Source: Oscillospiraceae bacterium (GTDB taxonomy: Bacteria; Bacillota; Clostridia; Saccharofermentanales; Saccharofermentanaceae). Taken from it: a DNA stretch of 19,260 nt. The position numbers were made by a program, and so were the translations under genes. The notes under the pieces are model-generated. The model was not told the origin of the DNA. It worked only from the letters and a program-made list of their open reading frames with translations, and did no database searches. Positions 1-6,724 of the stretch are shown one piece after another; position 1 is the stretch's first letter; every line of letters starts with the position of its first letter. The stretch covers positions 1 through 19,260 of the forward strand of contig CACXGG010000040.1 in the NCBI GenBank assembly GCA_902767145.1, read 5' to 3'.

Positions 1-1085
1 AGGTGTCTTGCTCTTGTATAGTCGTCGATAGTAGAGTTCTTGACCTCGACATAAGCACCGATGGTAACGTGATCGTTGATCCTCGTCTCGGGCCTTATGT
101 GAGAGAAGGGTCCGATACGGCAGTCGCTTCCGATGATGCAGGAAGTAGCTACCGAATAGTCGATAACGGTGCCGTCTCCTACCTCTACTCCGTCAAGTCT
201 CGTATTCTCACCGATGATGCACTCCTCGCCGATAACGGTGTTGCCCATGAGGGTAGTACCGGGAAGGATTATCGTATCTCTTCCGATCTCGACTGCGGAA
301 TGGATCCATGTGGAATTCTCGTCAAGGATCTGGACACCGTTCCTCATGTGCTTGTTGATGATCCTTCTGTTCATGATCTTGCAGGCCTGCATGAGCTGCA
401 TCCTGTCGTTGACGCCGAGGGTATCCTCGAAGTCGCATATCACGGAACCTACCGTATATCCGTCGGAGATAAGTATGCCGATAGTATCGGTAAGATAGTA
501 TTCCTTCTGTGCGTTCTGAGCGGAGAGCCTTCCCAATGCGGAAAGGAGGAGTGACGTCTTGAAGACATACATGGAGGAATTGATCTCGTGGATCTTGAGC
601 TCCTCATCATTTGCATCCTTATGCTCTACGATACGAAGTACGTTGCCGGACTCATCCCTTACGAGACGTCCGTATCCCGTAGGATCGTCCGCCTTCGCCG
701 TGATAACGACGGCAGCATAGTCACCGTCTTCCATCTTGTTCAATGCCTTGCAGATAGTCTCCGCGCTCACCATGGGAGAGTCACCGGGAAGTACGATAAC
801 GTATCCGTCCCTTCCCTCAAGGAAAGGAGCTGCCTGCATAACGGCATGTCCGGTACCTAACCTCTGCTCCTGGAAGACATAAGCTACGCCTTCACCTAAG
901 ACATCCCTTATCTCTTCCTGCTTATCTCCTACGATATATACCTGCTCGCTGCAGCCTGCCTCACAGAGCGCGTCGGCTACCCACTGAACGATGGGCTTTC
1001 CCGCAACCTGATGTACGACCTTGGAATGGACGGATTTCATCCTTGTTCCGTTACCTGCGGCCATAACTACTGCACATATATCCAT
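1..1085 (-). CDS. glmU: Bifunctional GlmU (UDP-GlcNAc pyrophosphorylase / GlcN-1-P acetyltransferase), 3' end missing
   Basis: GlmU acetylates glucosamine-1-phosphate and couples the product to UTP, giving UDP-GlcNAc for peptidoglycan and wall polymers in the cytoplasm. The reading frame runs open from ATG at 1085 to the window edge (361 codons). Residues 5-16 carry the nucleotidyltransferase signature AAGNGTRM, followed by a Rossmann-like uridylyltransferase domain to about residue 230. After that come left-handed beta-helix hexapeptide repeats (IGEECIIGENT, VGDGTVI and similar). The last visible residue is a His that falls where the acetyltransferase catalytic His sits in E. coli GlmU, so roughly the last 90-100 residues lie outside the window. 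A GGTGG-type SD precedes the ATG, and an extended -10 promoter lies at 1128-1136. Next to it, a VanY-like peptidase diverges on the + strand. Identification is firm from motif order and domain layout. Confidence 0.95.
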   Translation of the reverse strand, partial: MDICAVVMAAGNGTRMKSVHSKVVHQVAGKPIVQWVADALCEAGCSEQVYIVGDKQEEIRDVLGEGVAYVFQEQRLGTGHAVMQAAPFLEGRDGYVIVLPGDSPMVSAETICKALNKMEDGDYAAVVITAKADDPTGYGRLVRDESGNVLRIVEHKDANDEELKIHEINSSMYVFKTSLLLSALGRLSAQNAQKEYYLTDTIGILISDGYTVGSVICDFEDTLGVNDRMQLMQACKIMNRRIINKHMRNGVQILDENSTWIHSAVEIGRDTIILPGTTLMGNTVIGEECIIGENTRLDGVEVGDGTVIDYSVATSCIIGSDCRIGPFSHIRPETRINDHVTIGAYVEVKNSTIDDYTRARH

Positions 1086-1127
1086 AATTGGCTTTCACCA
1101 CCTTGATCTTATTAAATATCCGTAATG

Positions 1128-1156
1128 ATTATAGCAAATAATCTCCCTCTTGTTAG
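1128..1156 (-). promoter_or_regulatory. glmU promoter with extended -10
   Basis: Read on the - strand, 1136-1128 is TGCTATAAT, a perfect extended -10. A -35-like CTAACA lies at 1156-1151 with a 17-nt spacer. Transcription would start near 1121, about 36 nt before the glmU ATG. This is a sequence reading only. Confidence 0.6.
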
Positions 1157-1178
1157 GTGGATATTTGAACGCTTAGTG

Positions 1179-1184
1179 TATAAT
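1179..1184 (+). promoter_or_regulatory. -10 box for the VanY-like gene
   Basis: A perfect TATAAT lies about 38 nt upstream of the GTG start at 1223. No convincing -35 at 16-18 nt is visible. The same GTG-TATAAT context recurs in front of the FMN riboswitch at 2127. Predicted start is near 1191, giving a leader of about 32 nt without a clear SD. Confidence 0.5.
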
Positions 1185-1222
1185 ATTCAAAAGATAATTT
1201 AACATTTTAACGAGAATATAAA

Positions 1223-2095
1223 GTGGCAGGTAAGAGCGTAAGATACGGCATTTTCAAGAAGGGTTTCTCGGTAGCTGCGGCAGCTGCCGTGCTGCTCTGT
1301 CCGTCTTGCATGAAGGCTCCCGTTCCTTCGGAGACGACTTCGGTCCCCACATCCGGATCCACTACGCTCGCGCCGACGGCGACCCCCTCTCCGTCACCTT
1401 CTCCGACGCCTCTTCCCACTCCCGTTCCCACCCCCGTGCCGGAGTATGTGCAACCCGAATACGAAGAGGAAGTATGGTACAACGGCTTTGTGGATCCCAG
1501 ATCCGTAACGGCCACCATCGTCACTAACCCGGACGACATCACGGTGGTAGTAAATAAATATTTTGCTCTCCCTTTGGACTACGTCCCGGGAGATCTTGTG
1601 GATGCCCCCAACTCCATGAACCAGCAGCTTCGAGCCGAAGCCTGTGACGCATGGATCGCCATGAACGAAGCCTGTACGGCCGAGGTCGGTCAGGGGCTCT
1701 TCCTGGTATCGGGATACAGGGATGCGAATACCCAGCAGTATCTGTTCTACAGATCCGCCAATCTTCGCGGCATAGCATTTGCCTGCCAGAAGAACGCATG
1801 GCCCGGAAGATCCGAACACCAGCTGGGACTGGCTCTGGATATCACTCCCGCAGGTACCACCGAGATCCTCGACTCCTTCGGCGAGACCGCTACGGGACAG
1901 TGGGTCAACGAGCATTGCCACGAATACGGATTCATAAGGAGATATCAGCTGGAGTACGCATACGAGACAGGCTACGGTCAGGAAGCATGGCACTACAGAT
2001 ATGTGGGCGTGGACGTGGCTACATACCTCTACGAAAATGACATGTCCCTGGAGGCATATTACGGGCTTGAGCAGGTCCTTCCCTGGGACGAGTGA
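1223..2095 (+). CDS. Secreted or lipid-anchored D-alanyl-D-alanine carboxypeptidase, VanY/M15B family
   Basis: This is a zinc peptidase predicted to trim the terminal D-Ala from peptidoglycan stem peptides outside the membrane. It has 290 residues. An N-terminal signal segment (basic residues to 14, hydrophobic 15-26) ends near two cysteines (C26, C29), but neither sits in a good lipobox, so anchoring is uncertain. A Thr/Pro/Ser linker spans about residues 40-74. The catalytic domain shows SGYR (163-166), the zinc-binding SEHQLGLALD block (His199, Asp206) and EAWHYRYVG (Glu254, His257), which is the full M15B ligand set. The start is GTG at 1223: the frame is closed by a stop at 1208-1210 and no ATG lies between. 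No SD is evident. It could be a peptidoglycan-recycling or housekeeping carboxypeptidase rather than a vancomycin-resistance gene, since no vanHAX-type genes are near. Confidence 0.9.
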   Translation: MAGKSVRYGIFKKGFSVAAAAAVLLCPSCMKAPVPSETTSVPTSGSTTLAPTATPSPSPSPTPLPTPVPTPVPEYVQPEYEEEVWYNGFVDPRSVTATIVTNPDDITVVVNKYFALPLDYVPGDLVDAPNSMNQQLRAEACDAWIAMNEACTAEVGQGLFLVSGYRDANTQQYLFYRSANLRGIAFACQKNAWPGRSEHQLGLALDITPAGTTEILDSFGETATGQWVNEHCHEYGFIRRYQLEYAYETGYGQEAWHYRYVGVDVATYLYENDMSLEAYYGLEQVLPWDE

Positions 2096-2126
2096 TCTCC
2101 GCTCTTTTCTTTTCGCTGACCTTGTG

Positions 2127-2132
2127 TATAAT
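2127..2132 (+). promoter_or_regulatory. -10 box for the FMN riboswitch / ribU transcript
   Basis: TATAAT stands just upstream of the riboswitch P1 stem, so the RNA would begin at or within the first P1 bases (about 2137-2139). Only a weak TTTTCT (2105-2110) is available as -35. Confidence 0.5.
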
Positions 2133-2136
2133 ATAT

Positions 2137-2286
2137 TCGAATCCAAGGCGGGGCGTAATTCCCCGACCGGCGGTGTTCTCTGTCTGATAGGACAGGGTAA
2201 GCCCGCAACTCCCGTCAAATCTTTAAGGCGGGACTGACACGGTAAGATCCCGTGGCCGACGGTACAGTCCGGATGGAAGGAGTCGA
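2137..2286 (+). ncRNA. FMN riboswitch (RFN element)
   Basis: The stretch carries the RFN conserved blocks in order: AGGCGGGGCGTAATTCCCC near 2145-2163, ACCGGCGGT, AGCCCGC near 2201, and GCCGACGGTACAGTCCGGAT at 2254-2273. FMN binds this RNA and lowers expression of riboflavin genes. P1 pairs 2137-2144 (TCGAATCC) with 2279-2286 (GGAGTCGA), with 7 of 8 pairs. The 3' strand of P1 contains the GGAG of the ribU SD (GGAAGGAG, 2275-2282), so ligand-stabilised P1 would hide the ribosome binding site. Seven T residues follow P1 directly, just before the ATG. The downstream ribU gene fits the switch. Confidence 0.95.
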
Positions 2287-2293
2287 TTTTTTT

Positions 2294-2929
2294 ATGTCCG
2301 AAATCACCAGAGATTCAAACAATTCAACACGCCGTGCGATCATCAGGAAGATCGCCTGCGCAGCCATCATGACGGCACTTGCTGTCAGCCTCATGTATGT
2401 AGAGGTATCACTTCCCTTTATGCCGCCTTTCCTCAAGTTCGATTTTTCCGAGGTCCCGGTGCTCGTGGGTTCATTTGCCCTGGGTCCCATCTACGGAGTC
2501 ATCATCGAACTTCTGAAGAACCTTCTTCACCTTCCCGCAACGGGAACCATGGGTATCGGCGAGCTTTCCAACTTCATAACAGGAAGCATCTATGTCTTTA
2601 CTGCAGGAATGATCTATTCAAAGAAAAGAACGAGAAAGGGCGCCATCATCTCCATGATCGTGGCAACACTTTTCCTGGGCCTCATCGCCTGCCCTTTCAA
2701 CTATTTCATCACACTTCCGCTCTATCAGAACGTACTTCATTTCCCCATGGAAGCTATCCTTGGGATGTGCAGCTATAACCCGATGATAACGAGCAAGGTC
2801 TCCCTCATACTGTGGGCATTCCTTCCCTTCAACCTCTTTAAGGGTACGGTCGTAGGCCTCATCACATTCTTCATCTATAAGCCCATCTCAAGGCTTATAA
2901 ACAAGACATACAAAGAGACCAGGACCTGA
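2294..2929 (+). CDS. ribU: Riboflavin ECF transporter substrate-binding (S) component RibU
   Basis: RibU is the membrane S component that binds riboflavin and works with a shared EcfA/A'/T energising module, which is not in this window. The product is 211 residues with about six hydrophobic segments (near 20-38, 53-78, 92-108, 116-138, 150-172 and 175-195). The LKFDFSEVPVL stretch near residues 47-57 and the KNLLHLP...GELSNF region (75-94) are typical of RibU. The ATG at 2294 is preferred over an in-frame upstream ATG at 2252, because 2252 lies inside the riboswitch and the GGAAGGAG SD is 11 nt before 2294. FMN is inferred to regulate it through the leader. It ends four bases from the converging LtaS-like gene, with no visible terminator between them. 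Confidence 0.93.
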   Translation: MSEITRDSNNSTRRAIIRKIACAAIMTALAVSLMYVEVSLPFMPPFLKFDFSEVPVLVGSFALGPIYGVIIELLKNLLHLPATGTMGIGELSNFITGSIYVFTAGMIYSKKRTRKGAIISMIVATLFLGLIACPFNYFITLPLYQNVLHFPMEAILGMCSYNPMITSKVSLILWAFLPFNLFKGTVVGLITFFIYKPISRLINKTYKETRT

Positions 2930-2933
2930 TCTT

Positions 2934-5000
2934 TTATTCTTCCTCCACAGGGAAAAGATAAGCAATGAAATCGTTGTTCAGTGCACCTCTCGTGTAGGTG
3001 ATCTTGTCAGCGACCATATCTCTTATGGCATCGACATATCCATCGGGTATGTCGATATCATCAGAGGCCGGGATAAACTCGCCCGATGAGTTGATATATG
3101 TTCCGTAATCAGTCTTCCAGTCGTAGTTGAGATTGAAGTAGAGAGCCGGTGCATCAGAGAGCACATCCCTTCCCGGGAAGAGCCTGGAATCCCACTCAAG
3201 TCCGAAGAGGTTAAGAAGAGTAGGCAGGATATCCATACTTGAGGAAGGAGAATCCACCACGATGGGATCCATATCCTCAAGGCAGCCGGACCAGATTATG
3301 GCCCTGTTGTGATCCCTGTCGATATAGTTCTCCACCTCATACCCGTAGAGCTCGGAAAGGTAGGGAACGTTTCCGGGAGGAGCATCCTGATCGAGTCCAT
3401 AGGGGAAATGGTCAGCGACGATACAGATGACCGTATCATCCTCTATCCCGTATTCCTCCAGCTGTCCAACAAGATAGGCCATGGAGGCTTCAAGCTCCAG
3501 ATTTGCGGAGATATACGCCCTTACTTTTTCGGATACGATGTCCTCCATGAAGGCGGTCTCATCCCAGTGCGCCCTGGCCATGGCATTGGCACTGTAGCTG
3601 TAGTTACTGTGTCCGCTGACGGTCATGTAGTAGACGTTGAAGGGTTCGTTTTCGATATAAAGAGGGACCGTTCCCTCGAACATCTCAAGATCGCTCTCGG
3701 GCCATACAGGTTCCACATAATCCTCCATGCCGTTGCCCCATCCCATGAAGCCCTCCGAATATCCAAGGCGGTTGTGGGTGGTGTTCCTGGTATAGAACTG
3801 ATAGTCGTTATTGTGGAAGGCCATGCCATAGTATCCCAGGCTGTTCAGCTGCTGGCCCATGGTGAAATATGTATCACCGTGGGACGTCATGTGGGGTACG
3901 GAACTTCCCCCCAGGGTAGGAAGGAATCCGAAGAGATGGGTGAACTCTCCTCCGGTGGTTCCCGCGGTGGCAGGGACATAGAAATCGTTGAAGTTTATAC
4001 CGTTATATGCAAGGCGGTAGAGTGTCGGTGTAAGATCCGGATCGATGACCTCCTCCGTAAATGCTTCCGCCGTGATGAGGATAAGGTTCTTTCCTTCAAA
4101 AAGACCTGTGTACTGATTTGTATTTGAAGGTGTCAGGGTGCTGCAGTACTCGGCAAGGGTACTGATGGTACCGCTCTCATCCTCTGCTATCTGTTCAAAG
4201 TCGATATCCATCACCTGGGGCTCAGGAATGGGAGTCGGTGAAGGCGTCGCCGTGGGCGTGGCTCCCGGCACCGTGGGGGCAGGTGTTGCAGTGGGCTTTG
4301 GAGTGACCGTGGGAATGGCACCTGCAGGGGCAGAAGTGAATTCCACATTGTCCTTGGATACGTTCTGCACATCGAGCCTCAGGGAGTCGAGAAGGCCGAA
4401 CCTCTGGACTGCTGTCTGGAAACTGTACTCCTCCTTATAAACCCTCCTGTCCACATCGTTGCTCCTTACGAAGACGATATTTATCAGGAAGGCACATACC
4501 CCGATGGCCAGCACGAGGGCAACAGCTTTCCTGTCGTATACAGGATAGTTCTTATCTGTTATCAGAAATACCGTTCCGGCGATGATAAGAAGGATAAATA
4601 CCACCAGTGTCCTTATACCTGAAGGACTGAAGGCAAGTTCTCTTATGGTCCCCGAAAAACCTGTGAGGGCACCCTCTCCGCCGTTGACTACCGTATTAAG
4701 ATCGTAGACGGTCTTAAACTGCATGTAGATAAATCTTTCGATAAGAAAAGGTAGTGCATAGATGACCGTGAGGATGGGCAGTGCTATCCTTCTTCCACGC
4801 CTGGTCATGAGCATCAGCACGACCACAGGAACTGCCGTCATATATATGGCTGACAGCAGCATATGGACCGCACTCCTCGCCGTCAGTGAACCGTAGAGAA
4901 GGTATGACAATATGATCTCGAATATAAATACCGGGACCGGAAGCAAGAGGGGTAATATGAATGTTGAATAGCTTAGTCTTTTCCTGTCAACCTTTGGCAT
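2934..5000 (-). CDS. LtaS/sulfatase-superfamily membrane enzyme with Thr-Pro linker
   Basis: This is a 688-residue membrane protein with an extracellular alkaline-phosphatase-superfamily domain, as in lipoteichoic-acid synthases and phosphoglycerol transferases. About five hydrophobic helices (near 12-36, 44-66, 72-94, 130-148, 158-178) match the LtaS layout. A Pro/Thr/Ala linker (about 229-261) leads to the catalytic domain. Visible candidate active-site residues are Glu312 (ITAEAF), Thr348 or Thr349 (AGTTGGEF; threonine rather than sulfatase cysteine), His464 (SGHSNY) and Asp530-His531 (VADHFPYG). These resemble the LtaS nucleophile and metal ligands. The ATG at 5000 overlaps the end of the upstream esterase by 14 nt and has only a weak SD, suggesting translational coupling. 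The substrate could be lipoteichoic acid or another phosphoglycerol- or phosphoethanolamine-modified polymer; the sequence does not decide this. Confidence 0.82.
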   Translation of the reverse strand: MPKVDRKRLSYSTFILPLLLPVPVFIFEIILSYLLYGSLTARSAVHMLLSAIYMTAVPVVVLMLMTRRGRRIALPILTVIYALPFLIERFIYMQFKTVYDLNTVVNGGEGALTGFSGTIRELAFSPSGIRTLVVFILLIIAGTVFLITDKNYPVYDRKAVALVLAIGVCAFLINIVFVRSNDVDRRVYKEEYSFQTAVQRFGLLDSLRLDVQNVSKDNVEFTSAPAGAIPTVTPKPTATPAPTVPGATPTATPSPTPIPEPQVMDIDFEQIAEDESGTISTLAEYCSTLTPSNTNQYTGLFEGKNLILITAEAFTEEVIDPDLTPTLYRLAYNGINFNDFYVPATAGTTGGEFTHLFGFLPTLGGSSVPHMTSHGDTYFTMGQQLNSLGYYGMAFHNNDYQFYTRNTTHNRLGYSEGFMGWGNGMEDYVEPVWPESDLEMFEGTVPLYIENEPFNVYYMTVSGHSNYSYSANAMARAHWDETAFMEDIVSEKVRAYISANLELEASMAYLVGQLEEYGIEDDTVICIVADHFPYGLDQDAPPGNVPYLSELYGYEVENYIDRDHNRAIIWSGCLEDMDPIVVDSPSSSMDILPTLLNLFGLEWDSRLFPGRDVLSDAPALYFNLNYDWKTDYGTYINSSGEFIPASDDIDIPDGYVDAIRDMVADKITYTRGALNNDFIAYLFPVEEE

Positions 5001-5874
5001 ATTCCGCGACCGTCTGTATGAATTTATCAGATTCCGGCCACTCCGGATGAGCTATGGAAAAGACATGATACATCTGTCTTTCCTCAGAGGTGGTCTTAAA
5101 GAGCTCAAAGTAGTGGGGCTTACCCAGCTCCCTGAGCTTTTCTGAAAGAAGTGTGTTGTCCTTATCGAGGAAATCCTTGTCTCCGCTCATAAAATTACAG
5201 TAAGGGAATGTATCTCTTTCCGTAAGGAGAGTCAGATCGTAGATATAATCGGGAAGCTCTTTTTTCTTCCCTTCGAAATAGATGCCGGGGAAGGTCCTTC
5301 TGAAGACTTTTGTGCTTCCGCAGACCATATTGGAAGACAGGCACTCCACGTCTTTTTCGAAAGAGATGCCCAGGTCTTTTCTTATTTCTGCGTCCCTCAT
5401 GATCATGGCCACGAGAAGGGCCAGATATCCGCCGGAGGAATCACCGATGGTATGTATCTTCTCTATTCCCTTTTCCCCTGCCACGAAGTCTATGGCGCTC
5501 TTGATCTCACCTATCAGGTTCTTAAGATCCCCGCCGGGAAGGAGAGTATAGTTCATGTTTATTACGGGAAGCCCGGACACTTTTGCCAGCTTCATGCCAA
5601 AAGCCTTATCAAGTTCCTTAAAGCCATAGACGAGAGCTCCTCCGTGCATAAGAAGGAATGCCGTCTTCTTCTCATCCTGTTCAAATGAATATCCTTCGGG
5701 AAGATAGAAGTCCAGGAGATGCTGCTCCGCTTTGTCCGCACGGTAGGGAACATCTTTTATCACTTCCACATCGTCAGGATAGATATCGCCTTTCATCCTC
5801 TCCGTGTCAGTGTTGACACAATTAGCGATGAACTTTTTCCTGTAATGGCTCGCTAAGATATTATCCAGAAACAT
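4987..5874 (-). CDS. Alpha/beta-hydrolase fold-3 esterase (HSL-like)
   Basis: This is a predicted cytoplasmic serine esterase of 295 residues. From the ATG at 5874, the oxyanion-hole motif HGG lies at residues 77-79, and the nucleophile motif GDSSGG at 144-149 gives Ser146. Asp232 or Asp234 (SGDKDF) and His270 (YHVFS) complete a likely triad. This is the HSL/carboxylesterase pattern with one residue change in the usual HGGG and GDSAGG signatures. An in-frame GTG at 5886 is an alternative start, but the GGGGGTG at 5890-5884 sits 9 nt before the ATG and looks like its SD. The gene heads a two-gene transcript with the overlapping LtaS-like gene, from a promoter at 5910-5938. The substrate is unknown; removal of an acyl group from a surface polymer or lipid is possible but inferred only from this coupling. 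Confidence 0.8.
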   Translation of the reverse strand: MFLDNILASHYRKKFIANCVNTDTERMKGDIYPDDVEVIKDVPYRADKAEQHLLDFYLPEGYSFEQDEKKTAFLLMHGGALVYGFKELDKAFGMKLAKVSGLPVINMNYTLLPGGDLKNLIGEIKSAIDFVAGEKGIEKIHTIGDSSGGYLALLVAMIMRDAEIRKDLGISFEKDVECLSSNMVCGSTKVFRRTFPGIYFEGKKKELPDYIYDLTLLTERDTFPYCNFMSGDKDFLDKDNTLLSEKLRELGKPHYFELFKTTSEERQMYHVFSIAHPEWPESDKFIQTVAEYAKG

Positions 5875-5909
5875 AGGCTTTTTCACCCCCGGGACAGACT
5901 TTCAAGACT

Positions 5910-5938
5910 AATATTGCATGCAGAGATATCAAAGTCAA
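5910..5938 (-). promoter_or_regulatory. Promoter of the esterase / LtaS-like operon
   Basis: On the - strand TTGACT (5938-5933) is followed after 17 nt by AATATT (5915-5910), preceded by TGC as an extended -10. The predicted start near 5903 gives a leader of about 29 nt containing the SD. Confidence 0.55.
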
Positions 5939-5971
5939 TTTCAATCATATTACTTTCAGTTTATTTAGCTG

Positions 5972-5980
5972 TGATACAAT
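5972..5980 (+). promoter_or_regulatory. Extended -10 promoter of the HAD gene
   Basis: TGATACAAT is an extended -10 ending 9 nt before the ATG at 5990. No good -35 is seen. The predicted start would be at about 5987, making the transcript almost leaderless. Confidence 0.45.
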
Positions 5981-5989
5981 ATCTTCGTT

Positions 5990-6673
5990 ATGAAGATGCC
6001 CTATACCGATGACATAAAAAAACATGCAAGATGCCTTATCTTTGACCTGGACGGAACGGTCCTTGATTCCATGGACCTGTGGAACCGGGTGGATATACAG
6101 TTCCTTTCTAAGAGAGGCTTCGAAGTGACGGATGATTACACTGAAGTGGTAAAGAGCGTCAATATAGATGATGCTGCCGTTTATACAAAAGAGCGGTTCA
6201 GCCTTCCCGAGACACCTCAGGAGATCATGGACGAGTGGAACAGCATGGTAAGCCATGCCTATGCCCATGAAGTAAAGCTCAAGGATGGTGTGTCCGGATA
6301 CCTGAAAAGAGCAAAGGAAGAGGGATTTATCCTTGCCTTTGCCACTGCCCTTTCAAGATCCCACGCCCATAATGCCCTCAGAAGCAACGGGGTGCTGGAT
6401 CTTTTCACCTGCGGTCTCACACTTGAGGACATTGGGAAAAAAGCTGACAAGACAGATCCCGGGATCTATCTGGCAGTTTCTGATATCACCGGTATCCCGC
6501 CTTCAGAGACCATCGTCTTCGAGGATGTCCCCGTGGCCATCGAAGGAGCAGAGAAGGGCGGATTTCAGACTTGCGCCGTCTACGACAGGATCGGCAGCGG
6601 AACGGAGGAAGGCTGGAAGAGTATGGCTCAACGGGCCGGATATTATGTCAAAAACTGGACAGATTTAATATAA
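5990..6673 (+). CDS. HAD-superfamily phosphatase (beta-phosphoglucomutase-like)
   Basis: This is a cytoplasmic Mg-dependent phosphohydrolase or phosphomutase of 227 residues. Motif I is DLDGT with Asp19 (nucleophile) and Asp21. Motif II is probably Thr119 in FATALS, motif III the Lys at about 154 (ADKTDPGIY), and motif IV the acidic pair Glu178-Asp179 in VFEDVPVAIEGA. The cap between residues 25 and 100 is helical, as in subfamily I members such as beta-phosphoglucomutase and phosphatase-like proteins. ATG 5990 has no SD; ATG 5996 is a close alternative. A promoter-like extended -10 lies immediately upstream, so translation may be leaderless. The GGDEF-EAL gene follows after 51 nt. The substrate cannot be told from the sequence. 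Confidence 0.87.
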   Translation: MKMPYTDDIKKHARCLIFDLDGTVLDSMDLWNRVDIQFLSKRGFEVTDDYTEVVKSVNIDDAAVYTKERFSLPETPQEIMDEWNSMVSHAYAHEVKLKDGVSGYLKRAKEEGFILAFATALSRSHAHNALRSNGVLDLFTCGLTLEDIGKKADKTDPGIYLAVSDITGIPPSETIVFEDVPVAIEGAEKGGFQTCAVYDRIGSGTEEGWKSMAQRAGYYVKNWTDLI

Positions 6674-6674
6674 T
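6669..6674 (+). promoter_or_regulatory. Possible -10 box for the GGDEF-EAL gene
   Basis: TATAAT overlaps the HAD stop codon (6671-6673), about 50 nt before the ATG at 6725. There is no good -35. The GGDEF-EAL gene may instead be read through from the HAD promoter. Confidence 0.25.
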
Positions 6675-6724
6675 CGCTCCTATTTGTTCATTTTTATTTA
6701 ATATATCCGCGCAATAATATTGAT

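Noticed and set aside
3..554. Open + strand frame at the left edge
   Set aside because: It is the exact antisense phase of glmU, which has clear GlmU motifs.
1223..2095. VanY as part of a vancomycin-resistance cluster
   Set aside because: No vanH, vanA/B, vanX or vanRS genes are nearby. M15B carboxypeptidases are common in susceptible Clostridia.
2252..2293. Earlier ATG (2252) for ribU
   Set aside because: It lies inside the conserved 3' part of the FMN riboswitch; the SD and P1 geometry point to 2294.
3309..4127. Long + strand open frame of 272 codons
   Set aside because: It is antisense to the LtaS-like gene, which has full domain motifs. No SD or recognisable domain supports the antisense frame.
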